From Olleya aquimaris (GTDB lineage Bacteria > Bacteroidota > Bacteroidia > Flavobacteriales > Flavobacteriaceae): 64,000 nt of DNA. Each line of letters starts with the position of its first letter. Position 1 is the first letter of the stretch. The notes beneath the pieces are model-generated. The model saw only the letters and a list, made by a program, of their open reading frames with translations, ran no database searches and had not been told where the DNA came from. The stretch covers positions 1 through 64,000 of the forward strand of contig NZ_QLLO01000007.1 of NCBI RefSeq assembly GCF_003259525.1, read 5' to 3'. The translations under genes and the position numbers were made by a program. Below are positions 1-6,898 of the stretch, piece after piece.

Positions 1-20
1 ACCGTTAGCCATAATTAAGA

Positions 21-698
21 ATGACCAGAACTTACATCATATTTTTACTTCTATTAATCGGATGTAAATCTGAAAAAAAAGAAGACTACTATTCTGAAGA
101 AAAAAATGAAATTGAACATATCGATTTTAATCTTCCGACTTTTGGAAAATGGACGGAATGTTACGCAGATAAATCAGTAAAATTATACTTTGACGAATTA
201 TCAATTTCTGATAAGTTTAAAACTCTAGGAGTTTATTTAAACAATTATACATTTTCAAAAAAAGACAGTCTAGATGTTCTCGATTTTGAAGATTATGCTG
301 TTTTTATGATTAACAAAAATGAGCAAAAATGGAAATTGACTGGGAACGATTTAGAAAGAATATTTCGAGTTCAAAAAAAGAAAACTGGAACTATTAATGT
401 TGACAGATTGGAAGCTTTAAAAAAAGTGTATTCTGACACAACTTTTTTACATTCCGAAAAGCCAATTGTTATTGAAGAATATAAACCGAATGAAAACATA
501 TTATCTGCTTTAAAATTAATAAAGCCTTATTATGACGACCACGATATCATAGTGGTTTATGTATACAATTTGATTCTTATAAATAATCATCTTGTTTATG
601 GTGGATATTATTTAGACCTAAACGGAATTGAATCTCTTGAAAAGGCAAAAGAAATGAATGACATAATAATGACTAAATTTCTTGAATCGAATAAATAA
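21..698 (+). CDS. Small cassette-borne lipoprotein, function unknown
   Basis: This 225-residue protein starts with a short basic end and hydrophobic stretch leading to a lipobox (LLIGC, Cys15), so it should be exported and lipidated. The mature part is charged, rich in Asp, Glu, Lys and Tyr, has no further membrane segment, and I recognise no domain. The ATG lies 17 bases after the GTTAGCC core of the preceding attC-like element, and the stop is two bases before the left arm of the next one. The gene therefore fills its cassette almost completely, as do those at 36.5-41.8 kb. Function unknown; confidence is for the gene being real. Confidence 0.8.
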   Translation: MTRTYIIFLLLLIGCKSEKKEDYYSEEKNEIEHIDFNLPTFGKWTECYADKSVKLYFDELSISDKFKTLGVYLNNYTFSKKDSLDVLDFEDYAVFMINKNEQKWKLTGNDLERIFRVQKKKTGTINVDRLEALKKVYSDTTFLHSEKPIVIEEYKPNENILSALKLIKPYYDDHDIIVVYVYNLILINNHLVYGGYYLDLNGIESLEKAKEMNDIIMTKFLESNK

Positions 699-700
699 CT

Positions 701-838
701 ATGGCTAACAACGTATATAAAAAATTGCTATTTTAGGCTAAATTTAAAGGTCGTTGCACGTTTGCTACGTCTGAATTTCCTTCGGAAATTCCTCGCACGC
801 AAACCCGCAACTTTCCATATACAATCACGTTGTGCAAC
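701..838 (+). repeat. attC-like palindromic element 1
   Basis: The left arm starts ATGGCTAAC-AACG-TATAT (701 onward) and the right arm ends CATATACAATCACGTTGTGC (816-835). AACGT pairs with ACGTT, TATAT/G with CATATA, and ATTGC (724-728) with GCAA (807-810); the right arm carries extra unpaired bases. An internal hairpin has perfect 8-bp arms, GAATTTCC (773-780) and GGAAATTC (784-791), with a TTC loop. The architecture matches the elements at 37.4, 37.9, 38.6, 39.2 and 41.1 kb. The right end has the same specific bases (GTTGTGCAAC) as element 7 at 41238. Confidence 0.75.
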
Positions 839-1092
839 ATATAAACCAACCTAATCTTTATAAAAAACAATATATCGAATAAAATAATATTTAATATTTA
901 CTCGATGATTTTCAGTATTTAAAATAGTTACAACTCACCTCTTTTTACAACTTACTTCTTAAATAGATACAATTAATATCTGTTTTTTAATTATTAAATC
1001 TTTTCTTTTTCACCTAACGAGTTATAAACTTTAAGACTTTAATAAAATTTACTAACTTTAAGATTAAATTAAATTAATTAAAAAACTAATTT
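839..1092. other. AT-rich intergenic stretch after element 1
   Basis: This stretch follows attC-like element 1 and precedes the DUF421 gene. It is very AT-rich with many A and T runs. I see no open frame, no second copy of the palindrome and no clear TTG/TAnnTTTG promoter pair. The repeated TTTAAG-type words just before 1093 may hold a weak promoter, but that is a guess. Confidence 0.4.
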
Positions 1093-1617
1093 ATGGAGTG
1101 GATTTATGATTTTAAAGACCCAATTTGGGAAACAATTGTTGGAAGTTTTTTAATTTTTATTATTGTAATTGTTTTAACAAGAATGATAGGTCTAAGGTCA
1201 TTTGCTAAATTTACAGCTTATGATTTTGCTTTTACTGTAGCTATTGGTAGTATAATTTCTTCAACATTAACTTCCAGCACTTCTATTGCACATGGTTCTG
1301 TCGCAATTGCAAGTCTTTTAGTACTAACGTTTACATTTTCTTATCTACAAAGATTATTTCCTACACTTAAGTCGGTTATATCTAATAAACCATTGTTATT
1401 AATGGATGGTAACTCTATTTTAGATGACAACCTAAAATATGCCAGAATTGAAAAAACACAATTGATTGCTAAACTACGTGAAGCTAACGTATTGGATTTT
1501 TCACAGGTGGAAGCTGTTGTTTTAGAATCTACTGGTGACATATCTGTATTACACAAATCAGATTCAGAAATACAATTAAATAAAGATTTACTAGAAGGTG
1601 TTAGACAAACGCCTTAA
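1093..1617 (+). CDS. DUF421 (YetF-like) membrane protein
   Basis: This 174-residue protein has the YetF/DUF421 layout: about three membrane helices in residues 12-90, then a small soluble domain. Family features visible are R-x-x-G-L-R-S (about 30-37), the F-A-x-x-x-A-x-G-S segment in the second helix, and the soluble part with KPLLLMDGNSIL followed by LR..NV.....VEAVVLE. The domain is known from Bacillus spore and membrane proteins; its biochemical role is not established. The ATG at 1093 puts the acidic, aromatic N terminus just before helix 1. It lies 18 bp upstream of the DUF2200 gene on the same strand and is probably cotranscribed with it. Confidence 0.85.
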   Translation: MEWIYDFKDPIWETIVGSFLIFIIVIVLTRMIGLRSFAKFTAYDFAFTVAIGSIISSTLTSSTSIAHGSVAIASLLVLTFTFSYLQRLFPTLKSVISNKPLLLMDGNSILDDNLKYARIEKTQLIAKLREANVLDFSQVEAVVLESTGDISVLHKSDSEIQLNKDLLEGVRQTP

Positions 1618-1635
1618 AAAATAATATAAAACACC

Positions 1636-2004
1636 ATGAAAGATACCAGCCATCATGACGAGCGTATTGCAAAAATGAGCTTTGCTTCTGTCTATCCACA
1701 TTATGTATCTAGGCTTGAGCGCAATGGAAGAACTGTTGAAGAATTACACCAAGTTATAGAATGGTTAACTGGTTATACTACCAAGCAACTACAAGAGATT
1801 ATTGACAATAAGGTTAATTTTGAAACCTTTTTTAAAAACGCTACACTTAACCCAAATGCCAACTTAATAAAAGGTGTTATTTGTGGATATCGCATAGAAG
1901 ACATCACCAATAAAACAACACGAGAGTGCAGATATCTTGATAAATTGGTTGATGAGTTGGCTAAAGGACGTAAAATGGATAAAATACTACGTCAGCCTAA
2001 ATAG
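1636..2004 (+). CDS. DUF2200 family protein
   Basis: This is a 122-residue soluble protein of the DUF2200 family. Characteristic segments are RIAKMSFASVYPHYV near residues 10-24, K/RxGRT at about 31-34, VIEWLTGY at about 40-48, and ICGYRIEDI near 83. These proteins are found across many phyla and often encoded alone; no activity is established. The length fits the family (about 115-125 residues). It follows the DUF421 gene after 18 bp. A hairpin at 2035-2062 lies 30 bp past the stop and probably ends the transcript. Confidence 0.85.
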   Translation: MKDTSHHDERIAKMSFASVYPHYVSRLERNGRTVEELHQVIEWLTGYTTKQLQEIIDNKVNFETFFKNATLNPNANLIKGVICGYRIEDITNKTTRECRYLDKLVDELAKGRKMDKILRQPK

Positions 2005-2034
2005 TTTTAAAAACCAAGACCATATAAAAAACCA

Positions 2035-2062
2035 AATCCTACTTCTTGAAGGAAGTAGGATT
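2035..2062 (+). terminator. Hairpin after DUF2200 gene
   Basis: Perfect 11-bp arms AATCCTACTTC (2035-2045) and GAAGTAGGATT (2052-2062) enclose a 6-base loop. It sits 30 bp after the DUF2200 stop. There is no T-run after the stem, so it may be a weak terminator or mRNA-stabilising hairpin rather than a classical intrinsic terminator. Confidence 0.45.
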
Positions 2063-2366
2063 GTGGCTCCTAACTAAACTAACCAATTATTTCTCTTCGC
2101 TTACAAGAAATAATTATTTTTAATGACATCCGGATTGATGTTTTTGCTATTAATCAATTTATATCTAAGAAAAGATTATGTCATTTGTAGTATATACGAC
2201 ACAATTAAACTTTTGGATGTCGTGGATTGAAAAAAAGTTTGTTTTTTTTTAATTAAAGTGACTATTATTCAAAATTAACACTCTTTCTGAAAAGGAAATT
2301 TCACTTTGTTTCTATTCATTAATTACAATTTAAACTTTTTGTAAACTTATTGAATCTATGAAATCA

Positions 2367-2412
2367 CTTGATGAGATTCCTCCTCGTTCCTCGTTCGGAA
2401 TGACAACTACTA
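2367..2412. repeat. Intergenic dispersed repeat, copy 1
   Basis: This 46-base segment (CTTGATGAGATTCC...ACAACTACTA) recurs exactly at 2498-2543. The similarity begins earlier, at a shared TTATTGAATCTATG near 2348 and 2479. It includes the phrase TTCGGAATGACA, which resembles the short non-coding repeats scattered through flavobacterial genomes. No open frame covers it. Confidence 0.7.
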
Positions 2413-2497
2413 AAGTATAATCAATTCAAGTGTTTTGCAAAGCATGAGGTAAATGTATCGAGAGGCTTATTGAATGATTATTGAATCTATGCTGCTA

Positions 2498-2543
2498 CTT
2501 GATGAGATTCCTCCTCGTTCCTCGTTCGGAATGACAACTACTA
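2498..2543. repeat. Intergenic dispersed repeat, copy 2
   Basis: This is an exact second copy of the 46-base segment at 2367-2412, in the same orientation and 131 bp away. It runs directly into the 60-bp tandem repeat copied from the mazG end (from 2546), so this 3' flank has collected two independent kinds of repeat. The remainder of the 656-bp gap between 2005 and 2660 is AT-rich with no recognisable gene. Confidence 0.7.
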
Positions 2544-2545
2544 TA

Positions 2546-2690
2546 GTTTTTTAGCTTCCTCCCAAAAAACTTGAGTAATTGAAAATCACAGATTTTCCAA
2601 TTACTGTTTTTTAGCTTCCTCCCAAAAAACTTGAGTAATTGAAAATCACAGATTTTCCAATTACTGTTTTTTAGCTTCCTCCCAAAAAAC
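2546..2690. repeat. 60-bp tandem repeat that includes the mazG 3' end
   Basis: There are two complete identical 60-bp units (2546-2605, 2606-2665) and a partial third (2666-2690) that is the last coding part of mazG. Each unit carries, on the minus strand, the last codons of mazG (EEAKKQ and a stop) plus about 30 bp forming an imperfect 12-bp hairpin (TAATTGAAAATC against GATTTTCCAATTA). Two spare copies of the gene tail and hairpin therefore lie downstream of the real stop. A slippage or unequal-exchange duplication is the simplest origin. Confidence 0.85.
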
Positions 2691-3434
2691 ATCCATTTCA
2701 GATAAAGTCATGTCCTTTAGGCTTTTATTCAGGCTTTTTGCTTTTTCTTCTAAGTACTTAAAGCGTTTCGAGAATTTTTTATTGGTACGTTCTAGTGCAT
2801 TTTCTGGGTTTATATTTAAAAATCGTGCGTAATTAACCATAGAGAACAGCACGTCGCCAAACTCGTTTTCCATTGCGTTTTTATCGCCTTTTTGGACTTC
2901 TACTTTAAACTCGTTAAGCTCCTCCTCTACTTTTTCCCAAACTTGCTCTGGTTGTTCCCAATCAAATCCTACTCCTGCTACTTTATCTTGTATACGGTTA
3001 GCTTTTACTAATGCTGGTAAACTTTTTGGCACACCTTGTAGTACACTAGTTTTACCTTCTTTTAATTTTAAGTTTTCCCAGTTACGTTTAACATCGTCTT
3101 CATTTTGTACAGTCACATCTCCATAAATATGTGGATGTCTGTGGATAAGCTTATCGCAAATTTCGTTACAAACATCTGCAATATCAAAATGATTAGTTTC
3201 GCTACCTATTTTGGCATAAAACACTAAGTGTAGCATAAGGTCTCCGATTTCTTTTTTAACTTCTTCTAAATCGTTATCCAAAATAGCATCACCCAACTCG
3301 TAGGTTTCTTCAATGGTTAAATGACGTAAGGTTTCCATGGTTTGCTTTTTATCCCAAGGACACTGCTCGCGCAACTCATCCATTATAGTTAATAAACGGT
3401 CAAATGCTTTTAGTTGATCTGCTCTAGAATTCAT
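2661..3434 (-). CDS. mazG: Nucleoside triphosphate pyrophosphohydrolase MazG
   Basis: This 257-residue all-helical NTP pyrophosphatase converts (d)NTPs to NMPs and pyrophosphate, clearing aberrant nucleotides. It has two MazG domains. The first holds the metal-binding E-E-x-x-E pattern (IEETYE, Glu42-43) and E-x-x-D (EIGD, 62-65). The second repeats the theme (VEEELNE ... NEFGDVLF). CPWDKKQT near 25-32 is typical of full-length bacterial MazG. The ATG at 3434 is the only start giving the usual N terminus. It is separated from the upstream DUF5606 gene by a terminator, so it probably has its own promoter. Its last 30 bp are duplicated downstream. Confidence 0.95.
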   Translation of the reverse strand: MNSRADQLKAFDRLLTIMDELREQCPWDKKQTMETLRHLTIEETYELGDAILDNDLEEVKKEIGDLMLHLVFYAKIGSETNHFDIADVCNEICDKLIHRHPHIYGDVTVQNEDDVKRNWENLKLKEGKTSVLQGVPKSLPALVKANRIQDKVAGVGFDWEQPEQVWEKVEEELNEFKVEVQKGDKNAMENEFGDVLFSMVNYARFLNINPENALERTNKKFSKRFKYLEEKAKSLNKSLKDMTLSEMDVFWEEAKKQ

Positions 3435-3495
3435 ATTTAAAAAAAGATTTTTGTAAAAGTACGCTGATTTGTTTCATCTTAAAAAACGAAAACAA

Positions 3496-3521
3496 AAAAA
3501 TCCAGCAATTGCTGGATTTTT
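3496..3521 (-). terminator. Intrinsic terminator after the DUF5606 gene
   Basis: The sequence is a perfect palindrome, AAAAATCCAGCAATTGCTGGATTTTT. The stem TCCAGC/GCTGGA is followed by T-runs on both strands. It lies just after the DUF5606 stop on the minus strand and before mazG. Confidence 0.8.
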
Positions 3522-3546
3522 AAATATCTATTATCTGTTGTATTGT

Positions 3547-3972
3547 TTATTCTTCTTCGTTAGAGGCCTCTTCTTTAGCATCGTCTTCAAATTGTAACAT
3601 GTTATTTTTTTGAAGCATGTTGTACCATTGTACTACTTTTTTAATATCGCTTGCGTATACACGATCTTCATCATAATCTGGTAACACATCAAAAAAGTAT
3701 TCTTCTAATTTGTCTTTAGAATCTTTATGGCTAATGCTAGTTGGTGCACCATTTTCTTTGGTTTTAATTTTATTAAACACCTCTTTTAATGGTACTTCTT
3801 CGGTAAGAGTATAAATAGCAATCTCACTTAAAATACTCACGTTTTGTTGGATTCCAACAGCTATACGACGATTATCTATTAAAGATTCGGCTATAAAACC
3901 ACCTCTAGTTTGCGTTACTAATTTATATAATCCTGGTTTTCCAGCAATTGCTAATACTTTATCTAAAGCCAT
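3547..3972 (-). CDS. DUF5606 domain protein
   Basis: This is a 141-residue conserved flavobacterial protein of the DUF5606 family. The N-terminal core reads M-A-L-D-K-V-L-A-I-x-G-K-P-G-L-Y and Q-T-R-G-G-F-I-A-E-S-L, forming a small beta-rich fold. A middle part ends in EEYF-x-x-V-L-P-x-Y-D-E-D-R-V-Y, and the tail is acidic. No enzymatic role is known. It lies third in the order ruvX-def-DUF5606 on the minus strand and carries a strong terminator directly after its stop. A copy of a dispersed short repeat (3993-4017) lies between it and def. Confidence 0.9.
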   Translation of the reverse strand: MALDKVLAIAGKPGLYKLVTQTRGGFIAESLIDNRRIAVGIQQNVSILSEIAIYTLTEEVPLKEVFNKIKTKENGAPTSISHKDSKDKLEEYFFDVLPDYDEDRVYASDIKKVVQWYNMLQKNNMLQFEDDAKEEASNEEE

Positions 3973-3992
3973 AATTTAATTTTAGTTCAATT

Positions 3993-4017
3993 TCACTTCG
4001 ACTGCGCTCCGTGTGAC
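3993..4017. repeat. Short dispersed palindromic repeat (CACTTCGAC type)
   Basis: The phrase begins TCACTTCGAC and ends GTGTGACA, giving an imperfect palindrome in the gap between def and the DUF5606 gene. A close relative lies at 50489-50513. Such elements are common non-coding repeats in flavobacteria; the function is unknown. Confidence 0.6.
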
Positions 4018-4116
4018 ATGTTATTAAAATAGAGTTAATAAACTATTTTAATGTGATACAACTGTATCAAAATTTAGTGGGCAAATATCTTATGTTAGTT
4101 TGGGTTTTCCAAACCT

Positions 4117-4710
4117 TTAACGTTTCTTTTTCATTAACGGAAATTTCATACGGTAATCCACATGTATTTTTCCTTTAGAGATATTGGTTAGTTTTCCTTT
4201 TATCAAACGCTTTTTTAAAGCTGATAAATGGTCTGTAAACAGGATGCCTTCAATATGGTCATACTCGTGTTGAAACACTCTAGCTGCCAATCCGTCCAAT
4301 TCCAAAGTCTGCTTTTTAAAGTCTTCATCTAAATATTCAACCTTAATATTAGGTTGTCTAAACACATCTTCTCTAACATCTGGAATACTTAAACAACCTT
4401 CGTTAAAAGCCCACTCGTCACCAGATTCTTCAATAATTACTGGATTGATAAACGTATGCTTGAAGGATTTTAAAAAATTGGCTTCTTCTTTACCTAAAAC
4501 TTCTTCGTCTTCTGCAAAAGGTGATGCATCTACAATAAACAAGCGTATTGGCAAACCTATTTGAGGTGCAGCTAAACCCACACCAGACGCTGCATACATG
4601 GTCTCGTACATGTTAGCAATTAACTCTTTTAAGTTTGGGTAATCTTTGGTAATTTCTTTCCCTTTTTTCTTTAACACGGGATCGCCATAAGCGACAACTG
4701 GTAATATCAT
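4117..4710 (-). CDS. def: Peptide deformylase
   Basis: This 197-residue Fe/Zn hydrolase removes the formyl group from the N-terminal Met of nascent proteins. All three family motifs are intact: GVGLAAPQ (43-50), EGCLS (104-108, whose Cys binds metal) and HEYDH (148-152, two metal-binding His and the catalytic Glu). An insertion after residue 60 (SPFAEDEEVLGKEE) is typical of Bacteroidota enzymes. The start is 8 bp after the ruvX stop, so the two form an operon on the minus strand. Confidence 0.97.
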   Translation of the reverse strand: MILPVVAYGDPVLKKKGKEITKDYPNLKELIANMYETMYAASGVGLAAPQIGLPIRLFIVDASPFAEDEEVLGKEEANFLKSFKHTFINPVIIEESGDEWAFNEGCLSIPDVREDVFRQPNIKVEYLDEDFKKQTLELDGLAARVFQHEYDHIEGILFTDHLSALKKRLIKGKLTNISKGKIHVDYRMKFPLMKKKR

Positions 4711-4718
4711 ACTATTTA

Positions 4719-5129
4719 CTATTGATTGTAAAGGTAACTTTGTAAAATGATGGTTGCACTAACCTCATCTAAAAGTGCTTTATTTTGTCTTTGTTTTTTC
4801 TTTAATCCACTATCTATTAAAGTTCTTACTGCCATTTTTGAAGTAAAACGTTCGTCTACACGCTTTATTGGAATATTAGGAAATGCTTTTTCTAATGTAA
4901 CCAAAAACGGGATAATTAATGCTTCGCTTTCGCTTGGCGTATTATCCATTTGTTTAGGCTCTCCTACTAAAAACAACTCGACATCTTCTTTGCTTAGATA
5001 GTCTTTTAAAAAAGTAATTAGCTCTTTGGTTTTAACTGTGGTTAAGCCAGAAGCAATAATTTGCAGCTCGTCTGTTACTGCTAATCCTGTTCTAACTTTT
5101 CCGTAATCTATTGCTAAAATGCGAGCCAT
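4719..5129 (-). CDS. ruvX: RuvX/YqgF, Holliday-junction-resolvase-fold nuclease
   Basis: This 136-residue RNase H-fold protein matches the family in length. YqgF acts in maturation of the 5' end of 16S pre-rRNA. Motifs are the first strand with catalytic Asp in LAIDYGKVRTGLA (about 5-17), the V-G-E-P-K-x-M-D segment near 57-64, and V-D-E-R-F-T-S near 90-97 followed by the D-E-V-S-A-T-I-I-L-Q helix. It is the promoter-proximal gene of the ruvX-def unit. A minus-strand -7 box (TAAATTTG, plus positions 5143-5150) precedes it. Confidence 0.95.
   Translation of the reverse strand: MARILAIDYGKVRTGLAVTDELQIIASGLTTVKTKELITFLKDYLSKEDVELFLVGEPKQMDNTPSESEALIIPFLVTLEKAFPNIPIKRVDERFTSKMAVRTLIDSGLKKKQRQNKALLDEVSATIILQSYLYNQ
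4925..4933 (-). repeat. Partial copy of the CGCGAAAGCG word
   Basis: Plus-strand CGCTTTCGC within ruvX is the reverse complement of nine of the ten bases of the recurring word found at 20421, 34580, 35554 and 46554. Confidence 0.5.
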
Positions 5130-5142
5130 ATTAATTTTTCTG

Positions 5143-5150
5143 CAAATTTA
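5143..5150 (-). promoter_or_regulatory. Putative -7 box for ruvX-def
   Basis: Plus-strand CAAATTTA reads TAAATTTG on the minus strand, matching the Bacteroidota -7 consensus TAnnTTTG. It lies 14-21 bp upstream of the ruvX start. I see no TTG at the matching -33 distance. Confidence 0.4.
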
Positions 5151-5178
5151 TGGTTTTATGAGCTTAACACCTTAAATA

Positions 5179-5213
5179 TTGTGCCATATTTTAATTTTTA
5201 CGAATTATATTTG
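5179..5213 (+). promoter_or_regulatory. Putative promoter of dapD
   Basis: The -33-type TTG (5179-5181) and -7-type TATATTTG (5206-5213) are separated by 24 bp. They sit about 107 bp before the dapD ATG and diverge from the ruvX promoter. Transcription from here would include the hairpin at 5283-5302 in the leader. Confidence 0.5.
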
Positions 5214-5282
5214 CGGAAGACAATTGATATTTGTTTGATTTTTTTTAACATATCAATAAACTATTAAGTGAAAATTAATAAA

Positions 5283-5302
5283 ATTCCCACTTTTGTGGGA
5301 AT
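5283..5302 (+). promoter_or_regulatory. Hairpin in the dapD leader
   Basis: Perfect 8-bp arms ATTCCCAC and GTGGGAAT enclose a TTTT loop, followed by an A-run and a T-run just before the dapD ATG at 5321. It could be a leader attenuator, an mRNA-stability hairpin or a relic repeat. Confidence 0.45.
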
Positions 5303-5320
5303 AAAAAAAATATTTTTTTG

Positions 5321-6136
5321 ATGACAGAATTACAACAAACCATAGAAAACGCTTGGGATAACCGAGAGTTACTAACCGAAACAAAAACTATTGAAGCCAT
5401 TAGAGAAGTGGTTAACCTTTTAGACCTAGGACAATTACGTGTTGCAGAACCTACAACTTCAGGTTGGCAGGTTAACGAATGGGTTAAAAAAGCGGTGGTG
5501 TTGTACTTCCCTATCCAGAAAATGGAAACTTTAGAAGCTGGTATTTTTGAATATCATGATAAAATTCCTTTAAAAAGAGGCTATGAGGCTAAAGGAATTA
5601 GAGTGGTACCCAATGCTGTTGCACGTCATGGTGCTTACATTTCTGCTGGAACCATTTTAATGCCTAGCTATGTTAATATTGGTGCTTATGTAGATGAAGG
5701 AACCATGGTAGATACTTGGGCAACCGTTGGTAGTTGCGCACAAATTGGTAAAAATGTTCACTTATCTGGTGGTGTTGGTATTGGTGGTGTTTTAGAACCA
5801 TTACAAGCCTCTCCAGTAATTATTGAAGATGGTGCTTTTATAGGCTCACGTTGTATAGTGGTTGAAGGTGTACACGTAGAAAAAGAAGCGGTTTTAGGTG
5901 CTAATGTGGTGTTAACAATGAGTACTAAAATTATAGATGTAACTGGTCCAGAACCTATAGAAATGAAAGGTCGTGTACCTGCAAGATCTGTAGTTATACC
6001 TGGAAGTTATACTAAACAATTTGCTGCAGGAGAATACCAAGTCCCTTGTGCTTTAATTATTGGAAAACGTAAAGAAAGTACTAATAAGAAGACGTCTTTA
6101 AATGATGCGCTTCGTGAATATGATGTGGCAGTATAA
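5321..6136 (+). CDS. dapD: Tetrahydrodipicolinate N-succinyltransferase
   Basis: This 271-residue enzyme of the DAP/lysine pathway transfers succinyl from succinyl-CoA to tetrahydrodipicolinate. The N-terminal helical part (1-90) leads into a left-handed parallel beta-helix of hexapeptide repeats (about 100-210), with family segments V-V-P-N-A-V-A-R-H-G-A-Y and M-V-D-T-W-A-T-V-G-S-C-A-Q-I-G and an I-G-S-R-C-I-V-V-E-G turn. ATG 5321 is preferred over the in-frame TTG three bases earlier. The leader carries a hairpin (5283-5302). lysA of the same pathway is at 46760, not adjacent. Confidence 0.97.
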   Translation: MTELQQTIENAWDNRELLTETKTIEAIREVVNLLDLGQLRVAEPTTSGWQVNEWVKKAVVLYFPIQKMETLEAGIFEYHDKIPLKRGYEAKGIRVVPNAVARHGAYISAGTILMPSYVNIGAYVDEGTMVDTWATVGSCAQIGKNVHLSGGVGIGGVLEPLQASPVIIEDGAFIGSRCIVVEGVHVEKEAVLGANVVLTMSTKIIDVTGPEPIEMKGRVPARSVVIPGSYTKQFAAGEYQVPCALIIGKRKESTNKKTSLNDALREYDVAV

Positions 6137-6152
6137 ATAAGTTGGTAGTAAT

Positions 6153-6191
6153 CAGTCTTCAGTTAGCTGTAATTAATCTGACTGAAGACTG
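6153..6191. terminator. Inverted repeat between convergent genes
   Basis: Arms CAGTCTTCAGT (6153-6163) and ACTGAAGACTG (6181-6191) are perfect over 11 bp with a 17-base loop. It lies between dapD and the convergent kinase-like gene and may terminate both. No long T-run follows. Confidence 0.45.
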
Positions 6192-6231
6192 CATACTTTA
6201 TACTAATTACTTTTTACTTTAAACTTTTTGC

Positions 6232-6252
6232 TACTTACTACTTACTACTTAC
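6232..6252. repeat. Three tandem TACTTAC heptamers
   Basis: Three exact 7-bp copies run into the stop codon of the minus-strand kinase-like gene. This is a minor slippage-type repeat. Confidence 0.7.
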
Positions 6253-6898
6253 TAAATCGCATCTTTCGTCCGCTACGTCTTAACTTTTTGCTGTTAATTT
6301 TTAGTTGAAAGGCTCTGCTGTGCTTCAACATTAAGTCATGGGTTTCTTGATAAGACTTGTTATACAGTTTTGCGTAAGCTTCAGCAATCACTTTAACCAT
6401 CGTTTTAGATAACCATAAGCGTCTAAAATTGTGCATGCGTTTATTAAAAGTCATCGTTTCAAAACGCATACGGTTTAAATCAATTAAATAAAAATTGTAT
6501 TCCGTTTTGTCCTTAGTAATTAATGTATTTCCTGGAGAATGGTCTAAAAAGTTAATATTATTTTCATGCAATTTAAACGTAAACGCAGCAAACTGTTGTA
6601 ATATCTTGTCACGTTCTGGAAATTGTGGTTTGTGAATTAACTCTCTAAACTCAAAATCATAATCGATATGCTGACTAATATAATAGCTGTTTTTTAATCC
6701 AAAAGCAGAAGTATTTTCTATGTAAGCAATAGGAAAAGGCGTTGAAATCCCACAATCTATCAACCTACTAGCATACAGAAAAGAGCGTTTGGATTTGCTT
6801 GGTCGTATGTATTTATAAACCAAACTATTAAAAGCGTTAGGGACTTTAAACGATTTTACATTAAGTTTTAAACCGTCAATCTCAAAAGATTTAATCAC
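6245..6898 (-). CDS. Kdo/LPS kinase-like protein (N terminus uncertain)
   Basis: This is a 217-residue protein-kinase-fold enzyme resembling the Kdo kinase/WaaP group that phosphorylates inner-core sugars of lipopolysaccharide. Visible features are a beta-strand Lys (LKLNVKSFK, about 10-18), the catalytic loop N-F-L-D-H-S-P-G-N-T-L near 116-126, and the metal-binding L-I-D-L-N-R near 137-142. The coordinates begin at a GTG. The same frame is open for about 40 more codons upstream (to about 7024), encoding CHPKYKHLKEQL...VTVGQRN, which looks like the real N terminus of the family. No ATG, GTG or TTG is present there; ATT at 7012 or 7006 could be a rare start. It opens the surface-glycan cluster. 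Confidence 0.75.
   Translation of the reverse strand: MIKSFEIDGLKLNVKSFKVPNAFNSLVYKYIRPSKSKRSFLYASRLIDCGISTPFPIAYIENTSAFGLKNSYYISQHIDYDFEFRELIHKPQFPERDKILQQFAAFTFKLHENNINFLDHSPGNTLITKDKTEYNFYLIDLNRMRFETMTFNKRMHNFRRLWLSKTMVKVIAEAYAKLYNKSYQETHDLMLKHSRAFQLKINSKKLRRSGRKMRFSK

Larger units (their letters stand above)
1..838 (+). mobile_element. Candidate single gene cassette (left-edge unit)
   Basis: The unit is one lipoprotein gene (21-698) between the right end of an attC-like element (GTTAGCCAT, 4-12) and a full attC-like element (701-838). The nine bases at 4-12 are the exact reverse complement of ATGGCTAAC at 701-709. Classical integron cassettes show the same relation, because cleavage after the G of the core leaves TT plus the specific bases at the cassette start. 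The upstream part of the left element lies outside the window. The right element ends in GTTGTGCAAC, but no matching GTTGCACAAC follows before the next gene, so this seems to be the last unit of an array extending leftwards. No integrase gene is visible. Confidence 0.6.

Noticed and set aside
699-838. Reading the attC-like palindromes as rho-independent terminators
   Set aside because: They are much longer than terminators, have no T-runs, share an internal architecture, and carry termini complementary to the far side of the gene; a terminator would not explain this.
1341-1556. Minus-strand open frame inside the DUF421 gene
   Set aside because: It lies wholly within a clear membrane protein gene on the other strand and has no recognisable features.
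2495-2692. Minus-strand open frame with a repeated peptide (F-F-G-R-K-L-K-N)
   Set aside because: It is a translation of the 60-bp tandem repeat in another frame and overlaps the mazG end; the peptide repetition follows from the DNA repeat and not from selection on a protein.
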